From the NCBI RefSeq assembly GCF_003340565.1, contig NZ_QPLK01000002.1, positions 1-64,000 of the forward strand: DNA of 64,000 bases. Direction: 5' to 3'. Of this stretch, positions 11,192 through 19,552 are shown in pieces (within the stretch, counting starts at the first letter, position 1; every line of letters begins with the position of its first letter). A program made the translations under genes and the position numbers. Source of the DNA: Rhodovulum sp. 12E13. Lineage in GTDB: Bacteria; Pseudomonadota; Alphaproteobacteria; Rhodobacterales; Rhodobacteraceae. The notes beneath the pieces are model-generated. The model was given only the letters and a program-made list of their open reading frames with translations. It had not been told where the DNA came from and did not search any database.

Positions 11192-12181
11192 ATGAAGAGC
11201 GAGGCGGACAGGCGGCGGCTCAACCTCTCGGCCGGGGCGGCCTCGGTCACGGTGGCCCTGACGCTCGTGGTGCTCAAGGCCTGGGCGCTGGCGCAGACGC
11301 AGGCGCTGTCGATCGCGGCGACCCTGGCCGACAGTGGGCTTGACCTGCTGGTGTCGGCTTCGGGCCTCGCCGCCATCGCCTATGCCGCGCGCCCCCCCGA
11401 CGAGGATCACGCCTTCGGCCACGGCTCGGCCGAGGATCTTGCCGCGCTCGGGCAGGCGCTGTTCCTGATCGGTGCGGCCGGGGCCATCGGCGCGGTCGCG
11501 GTCTATCGGCTCGCGGCAGGTGGCGAGACGCAGCTTCACGCCGAGGGGCGCGGGGTGATCGTGCTGGTCATCTCGATCGGGCTCACCCTCTCCCTCGTCG
11601 CCTGGCAGCGGCACGTCGCGCGGCGCACGGGCAACCGCGTGGTGCAGGCGGATTCGCTCCATTACGTCGGCGATCTGGTGCCCAATCTCGGCGCCATCGC
11701 GGCGCTCTGGGCTTCGGCGACCTACGGCGTCTCTGGGGTCGACAGCGTGGTGGCGCTGCTCGCGGCGGGCGTGCTCGCCGTCGGCGCCGTGCGGATCGGG
11801 CGCGGCGCGTGGGACGCGCTGATGGACCGGCGGGCCGACCCGGCACTGATCGCCGAGATCGAGCGCGCGGCAGCCGCCCACCCCGGCATCGAGGGCTGCC
11901 ATGACCTGCGCTCGCGGATGGCCGGCGGGCGCGTCTTCGTCGATTTCCACGTCGAGATCGACGGATCGCTGCCGCTGGCCGAGGCGCACGAGATTGCCGC
12001 CGCGCTGAAGCGGCGGCTCCTCGCCGATCACCCGCAGGCTGACATCCTTATCCACATGGACCCGGCCGGCGACCCGGCCTCCGGCGCGTCTGGTGCCGGG
12101 GCCGGATCCGGGGCCAGAATCGGGGCCGGGCAGCGGGACATGCCGGTCAGCGCGGCTCGAACCGGCCGACCGGGATCTTGA
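11192..12181 (+). CDS. Cation diffusion facilitator, FieF/YiiP-like
   Basis: Full-length CDF transporter of 329 residues with a six-helix membrane domain and a C-terminal cytoplasmic domain. The transport-site ligands of the Zn/Fe subgroup are visible: TLADSGLDLLVS (helix 2, Asp and Asp) and QADSLHYVGDLVPN (helix 5, His and Asp), matching YiiP D45/D49 and H153/D157. The FGHGSAEDLAALGQ motif links helices 2 and 3. The C-terminal domain (about 210-290) ends with DFHVEIDGSLPLAEAHEIA and an HPQADILIHMDP segment. The last about 35 residues are Gly/Ala-rich and overlap the end of the convergent metallo-hydrolase gene by 35 bp, so that tail is probably dispensable. It follows copA and may form a metal-efflux pair with it. 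Confidence 0.93.
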   Translation: MKSEADRRRLNLSAGAASVTVALTLVVLKAWALAQTQALSIAATLADSGLDLLVSASGLAAIAYAARPPDEDHAFGHGSAEDLAALGQALFLIGAAGAIGAVAVYRLAAGGETQLHAEGRGVIVLVISIGLTLSLVAWQRHVARRTGNRVVQADSLHYVGDLVPNLGAIAALWASATYGVSGVDSVVALLAAGVLAVGAVRIGRGAWDALMDRRADPALIAEIERAAAAHPGIEGCHDLRSRMAGGRVFVDFHVEIDGSLPLAEAHEIAAALKRRLLADHPQADILIHMDPAGDPASGASGAGAGSGARIGAGQRDMPVSAARTGRPGS

Positions 12182-13019
12182 GGTAGTGCCGCCCGTCGGC
12201 CTCTGCCTCGGGCAGGCGGCCGCCGCGGATGTTGATCTGCAGGGCCGCGAGCATCCGGTCGGGCAGGGGCAGGGTGGCGTCGCGCTCGGTGCGCATGGCG
12301 AGGAATTCCTCCCGGCTGATCCCGTCTTTCACATGACGGTTCCGGAGCCGGTGCTCGGCGACCGTAGCCATGTATTGAGGGGCCTGCCCCGCCGGCGGAT
12401 AGTCGTGGCCCGGGTAGAGGCGCGTCTCTGCCGGCAGATCGAGGATCGCGCGGATCGACGCCCACAGCTGTTCGGCCGAGCCGCCGGGGAAGTCGGCGCG
12501 CGACGTGCCGCTTTCGGGCTTCATCAGCGTGTCGTGGACGAAGGCCGCGTCGCCGGCGACATAGGTGATCGAGGCCAGCGTGTGGCCGGGCGAAAACATC
12601 ACGCGCACCGGGATCTCGCCCACCTGGAAGGTGTCGCCATCGGCGAACAGCCTGTCCCACTGGCGGCCGTCGGTGGGCAGGTCGGGCAGGTGGTAGAGAT
12701 CCTGCCACAGCTTCTGGACGCCGGTCACCTTGTCGCCGATGGCGCGCGGGGCGCCGAGCTTCTCCGCAAGGTAGGGCGCGGCCGAGAAGTGGTCGGCATG
12801 GGGGTGGGTGTCGAGGATCCAGGCGATGTCGATCCCCTGTTCCTCGACGTAGGCGAGAATCTCGTCGGCGCTCTGGGTCGTCACGGCGCCGGCGGCCGGG
12901 TCGAAGTTCCACACCGGGTCGACGATGGCGCCCTGCATCGTGGCGGGGTCGTGGAACACGTATTGCAGGCTGCCGGTGGGCCTGTCGAAAAAGGCGCGGA
13001 CCTTGGGGCTGGCGGTCAT
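12147..13019 (-). CDS. MBL-fold metallo-hydrolase, Blh/persulfide dioxygenase-like
   Basis: A 290-residue metallo-beta-lactamase-fold protein beginning at ATG 13019 behind AAGGAG. The metal-binding motif is LDTHPHADHFSAA (HxHxDH), with further ligands in FSPGHTLASITY, DAAFVHDTLM and YPGHDYPP. The N-terminal KVRAFFDRPTGSLQYVFHDP and C-terminal INIRGGRLPEAEADGRHYLK segments are like the Blh proteins (beta-lactamase-like hydrolases) that accompany BigR and act in sulfide/persulfide detoxification; the family is close to ETHE1 persulfide dioxygenases. No rhodanese domain is fused. A perfect SqrR/BigR-type operator overlaps the promoter, which independently points to sulfide-responsive expression. 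Confidence 0.88.
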   Translation of the reverse strand: MTASPKVRAFFDRPTGSLQYVFHDPATMQGAIVDPVWNFDPAAGAVTTQSADEILAYVEEQGIDIAWILDTHPHADHFSAAPYLAEKLGAPRAIGDKVTGVQKLWQDLYHLPDLPTDGRQWDRLFADGDTFQVGEIPVRVMFSPGHTLASITYVAGDAAFVHDTLMKPESGTSRADFPGGSAEQLWASIRAILDLPAETRLYPGHDYPPAGQAPQYMATVAEHRLRNRHVKDGISREEFLAMRTERDATLPLPDRMLAALQINIRGGRLPEAEADGRHYLKIPVGRFEPR

Positions 13020-13049
13020 GTCTTGGGCTCCTTGTCTGCTGCTTCGGGC

Positions 13050-13077
13050 TAAATATTCCATAAAAGGAATATGACAA
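13050..13077 (-). promoter_or_regulatory. Promoter with SqrR/BigR-type operator (ATTC-N8-GAAT)
   Basis: On the minus strand the -35 is TTGTCA (13077-13072) and a -10 of TATTTA lies at 13055-13050, 16 bp apart. The spacer is filled by a perfect palindrome with 7-bp arms: ATATTCC (13053-13059) and GGAATAT (13066-13072). Its core reads ATTC-N8-GAAT, the consensus reported for the sulfide/persulfide-responsive repressor SqrR of Rhodobacter capsulatus. The location, covering the promoter, fits repression relieved by reactive sulfur. The repressor gene is not in this window. Confidence 0.75.
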
Positions 13078-13120
13078 GGGCGCGGTTGGAGGGGCGTGCC
13101 TGCGGGGTTACCTGCCATGC

Positions 13121-14209
13121 ATGAGGCGCATGGTGGACGAACAGGCCCGAAATCTGAAGGAGGCGCTGCGCGCGCAGGCGCTGGCAGAGGGCTTCGCCGC
13201 GATGGGCGTGTGCCGGCCCGACGCGGTGCCGGAGGTGCCGGCCCGGCTGCAGGAGTTCGTCGCGCTGGGCTATCACGGGCAGATGGGCTGGATGGCCGAG
13301 CGGATGGAGTGGCGGGGCGACCCCGCGAGGCTCTGGCCCGAGGCGCGCTCGGTCGTGATGCTCGCCGAGCCCTACACGCCGAACGAGGACCCGATGGCGG
13401 TGGTGAGCCGCCCCGACCGGGGGGCGATCAGCGTCTACGCCCGGGGCAAGGATTACCACGACCTCGTCAAGAAGCGGCTGAAGCGGGTGGCGCGCTGGCT
13501 GGTGGGCGAGAGCGGGGAAGAGGTAAAGGTTTTCGTCGATACCGCGCCGGTGCCGGAAAAGGCACTGGGGCAGGCGGCGGGCCTCGGCTGGCAGGGCAAG
13601 CATACCAACCTGCTCGGCCGGGATCTCGGAAACTGGTTCTTCCTCGGCTGCATCTTCACCACGGCCGAGATGCCCGTCGACGCGCCGGGGGAGGAACGCT
13701 GCGGGAGCTGCCGCGCCTGCCTCGACGCCTGCCCGACCGATGCGTTCCCGGCGCCTTTCCGCCTCGATGCGCGGCGTTGCATCTCGTATCTGACGATCGA
13801 GCACCGGGGGCCGGTGGACGAGGCGCTGCGGCCCGCGCTCGGCAACCGGATCTACGGCTGCGACGATTGCCTCGCCGCCTGCCCGTGGAACAAGTTCGCG
13901 GCGGAGGCGCGCGAGATGCGCTATGCCCCGCGTCAGGGCCTCGACACGCCGCGCCTGTCCGATCTGGTGCGGCTCGACGACGCGGGCTTTCGCGCCATGT
14001 TTTCGGGTAGCCCGATCAAGCGGATCGGGCGTGACCGCCTCGTGCGCAACGTGCTCTATGCCATCGGCAATTCGGGCGATGCGGCGCTGGCCGAGCTGGC
14101 GCGGGGCCTCGTGGACGACCCCGATCCGGCGGTGGCCGACGCGGCGCGCTGGGCCCTCGATCGGCTGACGAAGAACGCCGCCGGCGCAGGAACGCGCGCC
14201 CGGCCGTGA
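13121..14209 (+). CDS. queG: Epoxyqueuosine reductase
   Basis: Cobalamin-dependent last step of queuosine formation in tRNA, reducing epoxyqueuosine. 362 residues (an ATG three codons downstream is a possible alternative start). The catalytic Asp is in [17 protein letters not shown], two 4Fe-4S clusters are held by [16 protein letters not shown] and [13 protein letters not shown], and the C-terminus has the HEAT-like helices usual in the family ([16 protein letters not shown]). [12 protein letters not shown] is a further family signature. Divergent from the metallo-hydrolase gene; about 100 bp separate the two starts. Confidence 0.95.
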   Translation: MRRMVDEQARNLKEALRAQALAEGFAAMGVCRPDAVPEVPARLQEFVALGYHGQMGWMAERMEWRGDPARLWPEARSVVMLAEPYTPNEDPMAVVSRPDRGAISVYARGKDYHDLVKKRLKRVARWLVGESGEEVKVFVDTAPVPEKALGQAAGLGWQGKHTNLLGRDLGNWFFLGCIFTTAEMPVDAPGEERCGSCRACLDACPTDAFPAPFRLDARRCISYLTIEHRGPVDEALRPALGNRIYGCDDCLAACPWNKFAAEAREMRYAPRQGLDTPRLSDLVRLDDAGFRAMFSGSPIKRIGRDRLVRNVLYAIGNSGDAALAELARGLVDDPDPAVADAARWALDRLTKNAAGAGTRARP

Positions 14210-14265
14210 GCGTTTGGCAACATGCGCGAATCTGCTAATGTCCCGCGAAACGACAGGAGGATGTC

Positions 14266-14466
14266 ATGAAGAAGCATGTTCTCGACCATCCCCGTGACGT
14301 CAGCTCGAATGCGCCTGTGACCCGGTATGCGGGGGCGGCACGGCGGCTGTCAGACGAGACGGCGGACAAGAAGATCCTCGGCCTGCGCCGCCGGTCCAAG
14401 GGGCCGTACAACCCTGCGGCGCGCATGCGCGCCTTCCTGCGGATCGAGCGTGGCTACGAGGTGTGA
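14266..14466 (+). CDS. Small basic hypothetical protein
   Basis: A 66-residue protein starting at ATG 14266, five bases after a near-perfect ribosome-binding site (CAGGAGG). The sequence is basic and has no membrane segment; the C-terminal half (KILGLRRRSKGPYNPAARMR) is Arg/Lys-rich and could bind nucleic acid. I do not recognise a family. The strong start signal and the clean ending before the convergent gene support it being real. It lies 56 bp after queG and might be transcribed with it. Confidence 0.6.
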   Translation: MKKHVLDHPRDVSSNAPVTRYAGAARRLSDETADKKILGLRRRSKGPYNPAARMRAFLRIERGYEV

Positions 14467-14517
14467 TCCGCGATCAGCCGGGCAGGTTGCGTCCTGGCCG
14501 GCTGCCGCGCCTGCCTG

Positions 14518-14961
14518 TCAATTGACCGTCCGGGCCGATTGCACGGAAAAGGCGAGGCGCGCCGCCTCGGCCGCTGGCACGACATGCCGGGCGGCATCGG
14601 CCACGGGAAAGGGGCCGAACGCGCTCCGGCCCGCGCGCATGTCGAGCAGCGTTTCGCCGCCGTCGCTGGCCATGATGGCGACATGCGCCTCGACCCCCTT
14701 CGCGGCGAGCGCCTCGCGCACGGCCATGCGCAGATCGTCGGGCGTGGCGTAGCCCTGCGATGGGCCGGCCCAGTAGATGCGCGTGCGCACGTAGGGGCCC
14801 TCGATCTCGATCCGGGCGTCGGACGCGGCGAGGCGCATCTCGGACAGTGACAGCGGGCGCAGCCGCGGGTCGCCGATGATCTCGGCGATGGTGGCCGTGA
14901 CGACCGAGGGGCCGGCCACCAGCGCGGCGACCGTCAGCGTGTAGGGCAGGCTCCAGGCCAT
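14518..14961 (-). CDS. Hypothetical exported protein
   Basis: 147 residues from ATG 14961, preceded by GAGGAGG on the minus strand. The first about 23 residues (WSLPYTLTVAALVAGPSVVTA) look like an uncleaved signal anchor or a signal peptide. The mature part has no Cys pairs and no motif I can name; it contains ARIEIEGPYVRTRIYWAGPS and MRAGRSAFGPFPVADAARH. Its convergent neighbour is the 66-residue gene and the next gene to its right is ilvE on the same strand, with about 80 bp between. Function unknown. Confidence 0.65.
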   Translation of the reverse strand: MAWSLPYTLTVAALVAGPSVVTATIAEIIGDPRLRPLSLSEMRLAASDARIEIEGPYVRTRIYWAGPSQGYATPDDLRMAVREALAAKGVEAHVAIMASDGGETLLDMRAGRSAFGPFPVADAARHVVPAAEAARLAFSVQSARTVN

Positions 14962-15039
14962 GACGTACCTCCTCCTCGATCGAGAGACCGCTTTGACGCA
15001 TGGTCGCAACGAGGAGTTAAAGAGCCCTTTTGCCGTCTC

Positions 15040-15909
15040 TCAGGAGCGCACGAGAGTTTCGTAGGATTCGGCGATATTTCGCGTCAGTTCGCCGACCTCG
15101 AAGCGCCACGGCCCGATCTCGCCGACCGGGGTCACCTCGGCGGCCGTGCCGGTGAGCCAGCATTGCTGGAAGCCCTCGAGCTCTTCCGGCATGATGTGGC
15201 GCTCGTGCACGCTGATCTGACGGTCACGCAGGAGGCCGATGACGGTCTGGCGGGTGATGCCGTCGAGGAAGCAGTCAGGCTCGGGCGTGTGCACCTCGCC
15301 GTCGCGCACGAAGAAGATGTTGGCACCGGTCGCCTCGGCCACGTAGCCGCGATAGTCCATCATCAGCGCGTCGGCGCAGCCCTTGGCCTCGGCGGCGTGC
15401 TTGGACATGGTGCAGATCATGTAGAGGCCGGCCGCCTTGGCGTGAGAGGGAATCGTCTCGGGCGAAGGGCGCTTCCACTTCGAGACGTCGAGCTTGGCGC
15501 CGCGCGTCTTGCTGTCGCCGTAATAGGCGCCCCATTCCCAGGCGGCGATGGCCATGCGCACGGGGTTGCGCGACGAACTCACGCCCATGTCCTCGCCCGC
15601 ACCGCGCCATGCGACGGCGCGCACGTAGGCATCCGACAGGCCGTTGGCCTGCATCACGTCGTGCTTGGCCTTCTCGATCTGGTCGACGGTCCAGGGGATG
15701 GGCATGTCGATCGCCTCGCCCGAGTCGCGCAGGCGCTGCGAATGCTTGCGGCTCTCAAAGATCCTGCCGCCGTAGGCCCGCTCGCCCTCGAACACCGACG
15801 AGGCGTAGTGCATGGCGTGGGTCAGGATGTGCACGTTGGCCTCTCGCCAGGGGACAAGCGCCCCGTCCATCCAGATCTGCCCGTCTCGGTCCGCGTAGTT
15901 GCCGGCCAT
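15040..15909 (-). CDS. ilvE: Branched-chain amino acid aminotransferase
   Basis: PLP-dependent fold-type IV aminotransferase for the last step of Leu, Ile and Val synthesis. 289 residues. Family marks: the start GQIWMDGALVPWREANVH, LTHAMHYASSVFEGERAY, the phosphate/substrate Arg in VRAVAWRGAGEDMG, the PLP-binding Lys in IPSHAKAAGLY, the Glu in YVAEATGANIFFV, and LDGITRQTVIGL and TGTAAEVTPVG near the C-terminus. The protein is close to the 288-residue forms usual in Rhodobacterales. It is divergent from petP; two TTGCGCAA palindromes lie in the shared 170-bp promoter region. Confidence 0.96.
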   Translation of the reverse strand: MAGNYADRDGQIWMDGALVPWREANVHILTHAMHYASSVFEGERAYGGRIFESRKHSQRLRDSGEAIDMPIPWTVDQIEKAKHDVMQANGLSDAYVRAVAWRGAGEDMGVSSSRNPVRMAIAAWEWGAYYGDSKTRGAKLDVSKWKRPSPETIPSHAKAAGLYMICTMSKHAAEAKGCADALMMDYRGYVAEATGANIFFVRDGEVHTPEPDCFLDGITRQTVIGLLRDRQISVHERHIMPEELEGFQQCWLTGTAAEVTPVGEIGPWRFEVGELTRNIAESYETLVRS

Positions 15910-15947
15910 GTCACCCTCTCCCTCGCCCTGAAGGCCACGTTTTCAGA

Positions 15948-15989
15948 AGTTGCGCAATTTGCGGCCGATCCGGCCATAAAGTTGCGCAA
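15948..15989. promoter_or_regulatory. Paired TTGCGCAA palindromes, candidate MarR (PetP) operators
   Basis: Two copies of AGTTGCGCAA lie at 15948-15957 and 15980-15989, in direct orientation, 32 bp apart (about three helical turns). Each contains the perfect 8-bp palindrome TTGCGCAA flanked by A/T bases. They sit in the 170-bp divergent region between ilvE and the MarR-type regulator petP. MarR-family regulators typically bind short palindromes in their own divergent promoters, so autoregulation, with possible control of ilvE, is the natural reading. Confidence 0.6.
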
Positions 15990-16079
15990 AAAGCGGACAG
16001 TCGGTATCAGTCGCCTCTGGCAATGTCAACAACGCTGACGTAATCTCGCTCCCGAGGGAGCACGCCCGGGGAGGTGGCC

Positions 16080-16595
16080 ATGGCAGACGGCAAGGGCGGG
16101 CTCGGCCCGCGGGGCGGCGAGACGCTGCTCTTTCTCACCGACGACCAGCTGCGCAAGGGGATCGAGGCGATGTTCTTCGCCTATCGCGGCTTCACGGCCG
16201 ACCCCGATCGCATCCTCGACGAATACGGCTACGGGCGGGCGCATCACCGGGCGATCCACTTCATCAACCGCTCTCCCGGCACGACGGTGACCAACCTGCT
16301 GTCGATCCTCGGCGTGACCAAGCAGTCGCTCAACCGGGTGCTGCGGCGTCTGATCGAGGACGGGCTCGTGGAGGCGCGCGTCGGCGCGTCGGACCGGCGA
16401 GAGCGCAACCTGCACCTGACCGAGGAGGGGCAAGCGCTCGAGCGCGCATTGTCGGACGCCCAGACCGACCGGATGCGACGCGCCTTCCGTGCAGCCGGGC
16501 CGGAGGCGGTGGCCGGCTTCCGCGCGGTGCTCGAAGAGATGATGGACCCCGAGCAGCACCGCCAGTACCATCGTCTCTCGGAGGCAGGACGATGA
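16080..16595 (+). CDS. petP: MarR-family transcriptional regulator PetP
   Basis: 171 residues from ATG 16080, which has GGGGAGG at good spacing; an in-frame GTG at 16074 is an alternative. Winged-helix MarR fold: helices around HHRAIHFINRSPGTTVTNLLSIL, recognition helix VTKQSLNRVLRRLIEDGLVE and a wing with DRRERNLHLTEEGQAL. It overlaps the response-regulator gene by 4 nt (ATGA). The petP-petR pair is known from Rhodobacter capsulatus, where it lies just upstream of petABC and PetR is needed for growth; here petABC is about 43 kb away. Confidence 0.9.
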   Translation: MADGKGGLGPRGGETLLFLTDDQLRKGIEAMFFAYRGFTADPDRILDEYGYGRAHHRAIHFINRSPGTTVTNLLSILGVTKQSLNRVLRRLIEDGLVEARVGASDRRERNLHLTEEGQALERALSDAQTDRMRRAFRAAGPEAVAGFRAVLEEMMDPEQHRQYHRLSEAGR

Positions 16596-17374
16596 ACGAC
16601 ACGGACCTGACAGCGCCCTCGCCCGAGTGGCTTGACGAAGGGGAGCAGCCACTGCCCGCGCCCGACCCCTCCGACGCGCACTTGCTCATCGTCGACGACG
16701 ATGCCCGCATCCGGACGCTCCTTCAGAAATTCCTCATCCGCAACGGCTTTCTCGTCAGCACCGCGCGCGACGCCGACCAGGCGCGGCGGCTGCTCGGCGG
16801 CCTCGACTTCGACCTGATCGTGCTCGACGTGATGATGCCGGGCGAGGACGGCGTTTCGCTGACCGCCGACCTGCGCCGCCGCATCGAAACGCCGATCCTG
16901 CTGTTGACGGCCAAGAGCGAGGCCGACGACCGCATCTCGGGGCTCGAGGCGGGGGCCGACGACTATCTGCCCAAGCCCTTCGAGCCGAAGGAGCTGCTGC
17001 TGCGGATCGGCGCCATCCTGCGGCGGATGCCCGCCGAACCGACAAGCCCGGCGAGCCCCAAGATGCTGCATCTCGGCCCGGTGCGCTACGACGTCGATCG
17101 CGGCGAGATGTGGCGCGGCGATGTGCCGGTGCGGCTGACGGCGACGGAATCGGCGCTGATGCGCATTTTCTCCGCGCGGCCGGGCGAGGCGCTCAGCCGG
17201 GCGCAGCTCGTCGCGCAGCTCGGCCGCGACGGCGGACCCGACGGGCCGGGCGCGCATGAGCGCGCCGTCGATGTGCAGATCACGCGCCTGCGCCGCAAGA
17301 TCGAGACCGACCCGCGTCAGCCCCGCTATTTGCAGACGGTGCGCGGCGCGGGTTACATGCTCGCGCCGGAGTGA
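16592..17374 (+). CDS. petR: OmpR-family response regulator PetR
   Basis: 260 residues. A 30-residue acidic extension precedes the receiver domain: acidic triad DDDAR, phosphoacceptor Asp in LIVLDVMMPGEDG, then LLLTAKSEADDRISG and the Lys in DDYLPKPFEP. The C-terminal winged-helix DNA-binding domain (about 150-258) has LTATESALMRIFSARPGEALS and DVQITRLRRKIETDP, ending in the typical LQTVRGAGYML. No sensor kinase gene is adjacent; its upstream partner is the MarR-type PetP. In R. capsulatus the orthologue is essential for photosynthetic and respiratory growth. Confidence 0.93.
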   Translation: MNDTDLTAPSPEWLDEGEQPLPAPDPSDAHLLIVDDDARIRTLLQKFLIRNGFLVSTARDADQARRLLGGLDFDLIVLDVMMPGEDGVSLTADLRRRIETPILLLTAKSEADDRISGLEAGADDYLPKPFEPKELLLRIGAILRRMPAEPTSPASPKMLHLGPVRYDVDRGEMWRGDVPVRLTATESALMRIFSARPGEALSRAQLVAQLGRDGGPDGPGAHERAVDVQITRLRRKIETDPRQPRYLQTVRGAGYMLAPE

Positions 17375-17452
17375 GTCCCTCCATGGGCGGCGCAGGCCGC
17401 CCCGTCCGGCAATGCGTATTTGGGACAGAAAGAAACCGGGAGGGCGGCGCGC

Positions 17453-18391
17453 TTGGCCACGGCACTCTACACCCACGAGGATTGTCTGCTGCATGTCACG
17501 CCGCTGGGCCACCCCGAGCGGGCGGAGCGGCTCGAGGCGGTGATGCGGGCGCTCTCGGCCCCTGCCTTCGCCGCGCTCGAGAGGCGCGAGGCCCCGCTGG
17601 CCGAACGGGGGGAGCTGCTGCGCTGCCACCCCGAGAGCTACGTGGCCGAGATCGAGGCGTCGATCCCCGCGAGAGGCAGCCGCGCGCTCGACGCCGATAC
17701 GCATGTGGTGGCCGGCTCTTGGGACGCGGCGTTGCGCGGGGTGGGCGCGGCGGGGGCGGCGGTCGACGCGGTGCTGGCGGGCGAGGTCGGGAACGCCTTC
17801 TGCGCCACGCGCCCGCCCGGCCACCATGCCGAGACCGAGACGCCGATGGGCTTCTGCCTGTTCGGCACGATCGCCATCGCGGCCAGGCGCGCGCTCGACC
17901 TGCACGGGCTGGCCCGCGTCGCGGTGCTCGATTTCGACGTGCATCACGGCAACGGCACGCAGGACCTGCTCTGGCGCGAGGCGCGGGCGCTTTTCGTCAG
18001 TTCGCACCAGATGCCGCTCTGGCCGGGCACCGGCGACGTGCACGAGACTGGCGCACATGACAACGTGATGAACGTGCCACTGGCGCCCGGCACGGCGAGC
18101 CCCGCCTTTCGCCGTGCATGGGAGGAGCGGGTGTTTCCCGCGCTGATCGACTTTGCGCCCGAGCTCGTGCTCGTCTCGGCCGGGTTCGACGGTCATGCCG
18201 ACGATCCGCTGGCCAACCTGCGGCTCACGGAGGACGATTTCGCCTGGATCACGGGCCGGATCTGCGACGTGGCCGAGGCGAGCGCGGGCGGGCGCGTGGT
18301 GTCGACGCTGGAAGGGGGCTACGACCTCGGCGCGCTGGCCGCGTCGGTCGCGGCCCACGTGGAGGTGCTGATGGAACGGGGGGCGGCATGA
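17453..18391 (+). CDS. Histone deacetylase-like amidohydrolase
   Basis: Zn-dependent deacetylase of the arginase/deacetylase fold, the bacterial group including acetylpolyamine amidohydrolases and AcuC. Motifs: HPERAERLEAV, the active-site His pair in ATRPPGHHAETE, the Zn-ligand segment VLDFDVHHGNGTQDL, and LVSAGFDGHADDPLANL; all catalytic residues appear present. The best start is the TTG at 17453 (312 residues), with GGGAGGG ten bases upstream; a TTG at 17420 would add 11 residues. An imperfectly placed hairpin (17385-17402) separates it from petR. It overlaps xseB by 4 nt and heads a deacetylase-xseB-ispA-dxs string common in Rhodobacterales. The true substrate is unknown. Confidence 0.9.
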   Translation: MATALYTHEDCLLHVTPLGHPERAERLEAVMRALSAPAFAALERREAPLAERGELLRCHPESYVAEIEASIPARGSRALDADTHVVAGSWDAALRGVGAAGAAVDAVLAGEVGNAFCATRPPGHHAETETPMGFCLFGTIAIAARRALDLHGLARVAVLDFDVHHGNGTQDLLWREARALFVSSHQMPLWPGTGDVHETGAHDNVMNVPLAPGTASPAFRRAWEERVFPALIDFAPELVLVSAGFDGHADDPLANLRLTEDDFAWITGRICDVAEASAGGRVVSTLEGGYDLGALAASVAAHVEVLMERGAA

Positions 18392-18636
18392 GCGAGGCGC
18401 AGGAGGTGCCGGTGACGGAGCTGAGCTTCGAGGCGGCGATGGCCGAGCTCGAGCGGGTGGTGGGCCGGCTCGAGGGCGGCGAGGTGCCGCTCGCCGATTC
18501 CATCCGGCTCTACGAGCGAGGCGACGCGCTGCGCAGGCGCTGCGAGGAGCTTCTGAAGGAGGCCGAGGCCAAGGTCGAGCAGATCACGACCGATGCCGAC
18601 GGCAGGCCGACGGGCGTGACCCCGCTCGATGAGTGA
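18388..18636 (+). CDS. xseB: Exodeoxyribonuclease VII small subunit
   Basis: 82-residue helical subunit of the ssDNA exonuclease VII that associates with XseA. Typical: LSFEAAMAELERVVGRLE, GEVPLADSIRLYERGDALRRRCEELLKEAEAKVEQI. Starts in the stop codon of the deacetylase-like gene (ATGA) and overlaps ispA by 8 nt, so it is translationally coupled on both sides. The xseA gene is not in this window. Confidence 0.95.
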   Translation: MSEAQEVPVTELSFEAAMAELERVVGRLEGGEVPLADSIRLYERGDALRRRCEELLKEAEAKVEQITTDADGRPTGVTPLDE

Positions 18637-19519
18637 GGTGGTGGAGACCGACCGCTTCGAGGCGCGGCTGGGCGAGGCGGCGGCGCGCGTGGCCGACCTG
18701 TTGGCGGCCGAGCTTGCGGCGGGCCCGGACGTGCCGGTGGTGCACGCGATGCGCTACGCGCTCGAGGGCGGCAAGGGGCTGCGCGGCTTCCTCGTGATCG
18801 AGGGCGCGGCGCTGCACGGTGTGGCGCCCGAGCAGGCCGCTCCGGCGGCGGCGGCGGTCGAGGCGCTGCATACCTACTCGCTGGTCCACGACGACCTGCC
18901 GTCGATGGACGACGACGAGATGCGCCGCGGCCGCCCCACGGTGCACGTGAAGTGGGACGAGGCCACCGCGGTGCTGGTGGGCGACGCGCTGCACTGCCTC
19001 GCCTTCGAGCTGCTTGCGCGCGAGGGGCTGGGGCCGGCCGAGCGGCGGGTGGCGCTGGTGCGCGGGTTGGCCGAGGCCGCCGGGATGCGCGGCATGGTGC
19101 TGGGCCAGGCGCTGGACATCGCCGCCGAGAGCGCGGCGGCGCCGCTGGGGCTGGCCGAGATCGAGCGGCTGCAGGCGGCCAAGACGGGCGCGCTGATCCG
19201 CTGGTCGGGCGAGGCGGGCGCGGTGATCGCGGGCGCCGACCCGGCCCCGCTGCGGCACTATGCCGGGGCGCTGGGGCTGGCCTTCCAGATTGCCGACGAC
19301 ATCCTCGACATCGAGGGAGACGCCGCGCTGGCGGGCAAGCGGCTCCACAAGGATGCCGATGCGGGCAAGGCGACGTTCGTCTCGCTGCTCGGCCTCGATG
19401 GCGCCAAGGCCCGCGCGGCGGGTCTGGTGGAGGAGGCGTGCGACGCGCTCTCCCCCTACGGTGACCGGGCGGACGTGTTGCGGCAGGCGGCCCGCTTCGT
19501 TATCGCCCGGCGGAAGTGA
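18629..19519 (+). CDS. ispA: Farnesyl/geranyl diphosphate synthase
   Basis: Trans-prenyltransferase that condenses IPP with DMAPP and GPP to make farnesyl diphosphate for quinones, undecaprenol and carotenoids. 296 residues. The first Asp-rich motif is HDDLPSMDDDEMRRGRPT, the second is QIADDILDIEGD; the Lys/Arg of GGKGLRGFL and the AKTGALIRW motif are also in place. The chain-length region before the first motif (EALHTYSLVHDDL) is as in FPP synthases. Co-transcribed with xseB and, 33 nt downstream, dxs. Confidence 0.94.
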   Translation: MSEVVETDRFEARLGEAAARVADLLAAELAAGPDVPVVHAMRYALEGGKGLRGFLVIEGAALHGVAPEQAAPAAAAVEALHTYSLVHDDLPSMDDDEMRRGRPTVHVKWDEATAVLVGDALHCLAFELLAREGLGPAERRVALVRGLAEAAGMRGMVLGQALDIAAESAAAPLGLAEIERLQAAKTGALIRWSGEAGAVIAGADPAPLRHYAGALGLAFQIADDILDIEGDAALAGKRLHKDADAGKATFVSLLGLDGAKARAAGLVEEACDALSPYGDRADVLRQAARFVIARRK

Positions 19520-19552
19520 CAGGGGGCCCTGAGCCCGACGGAGAAGCCATCC

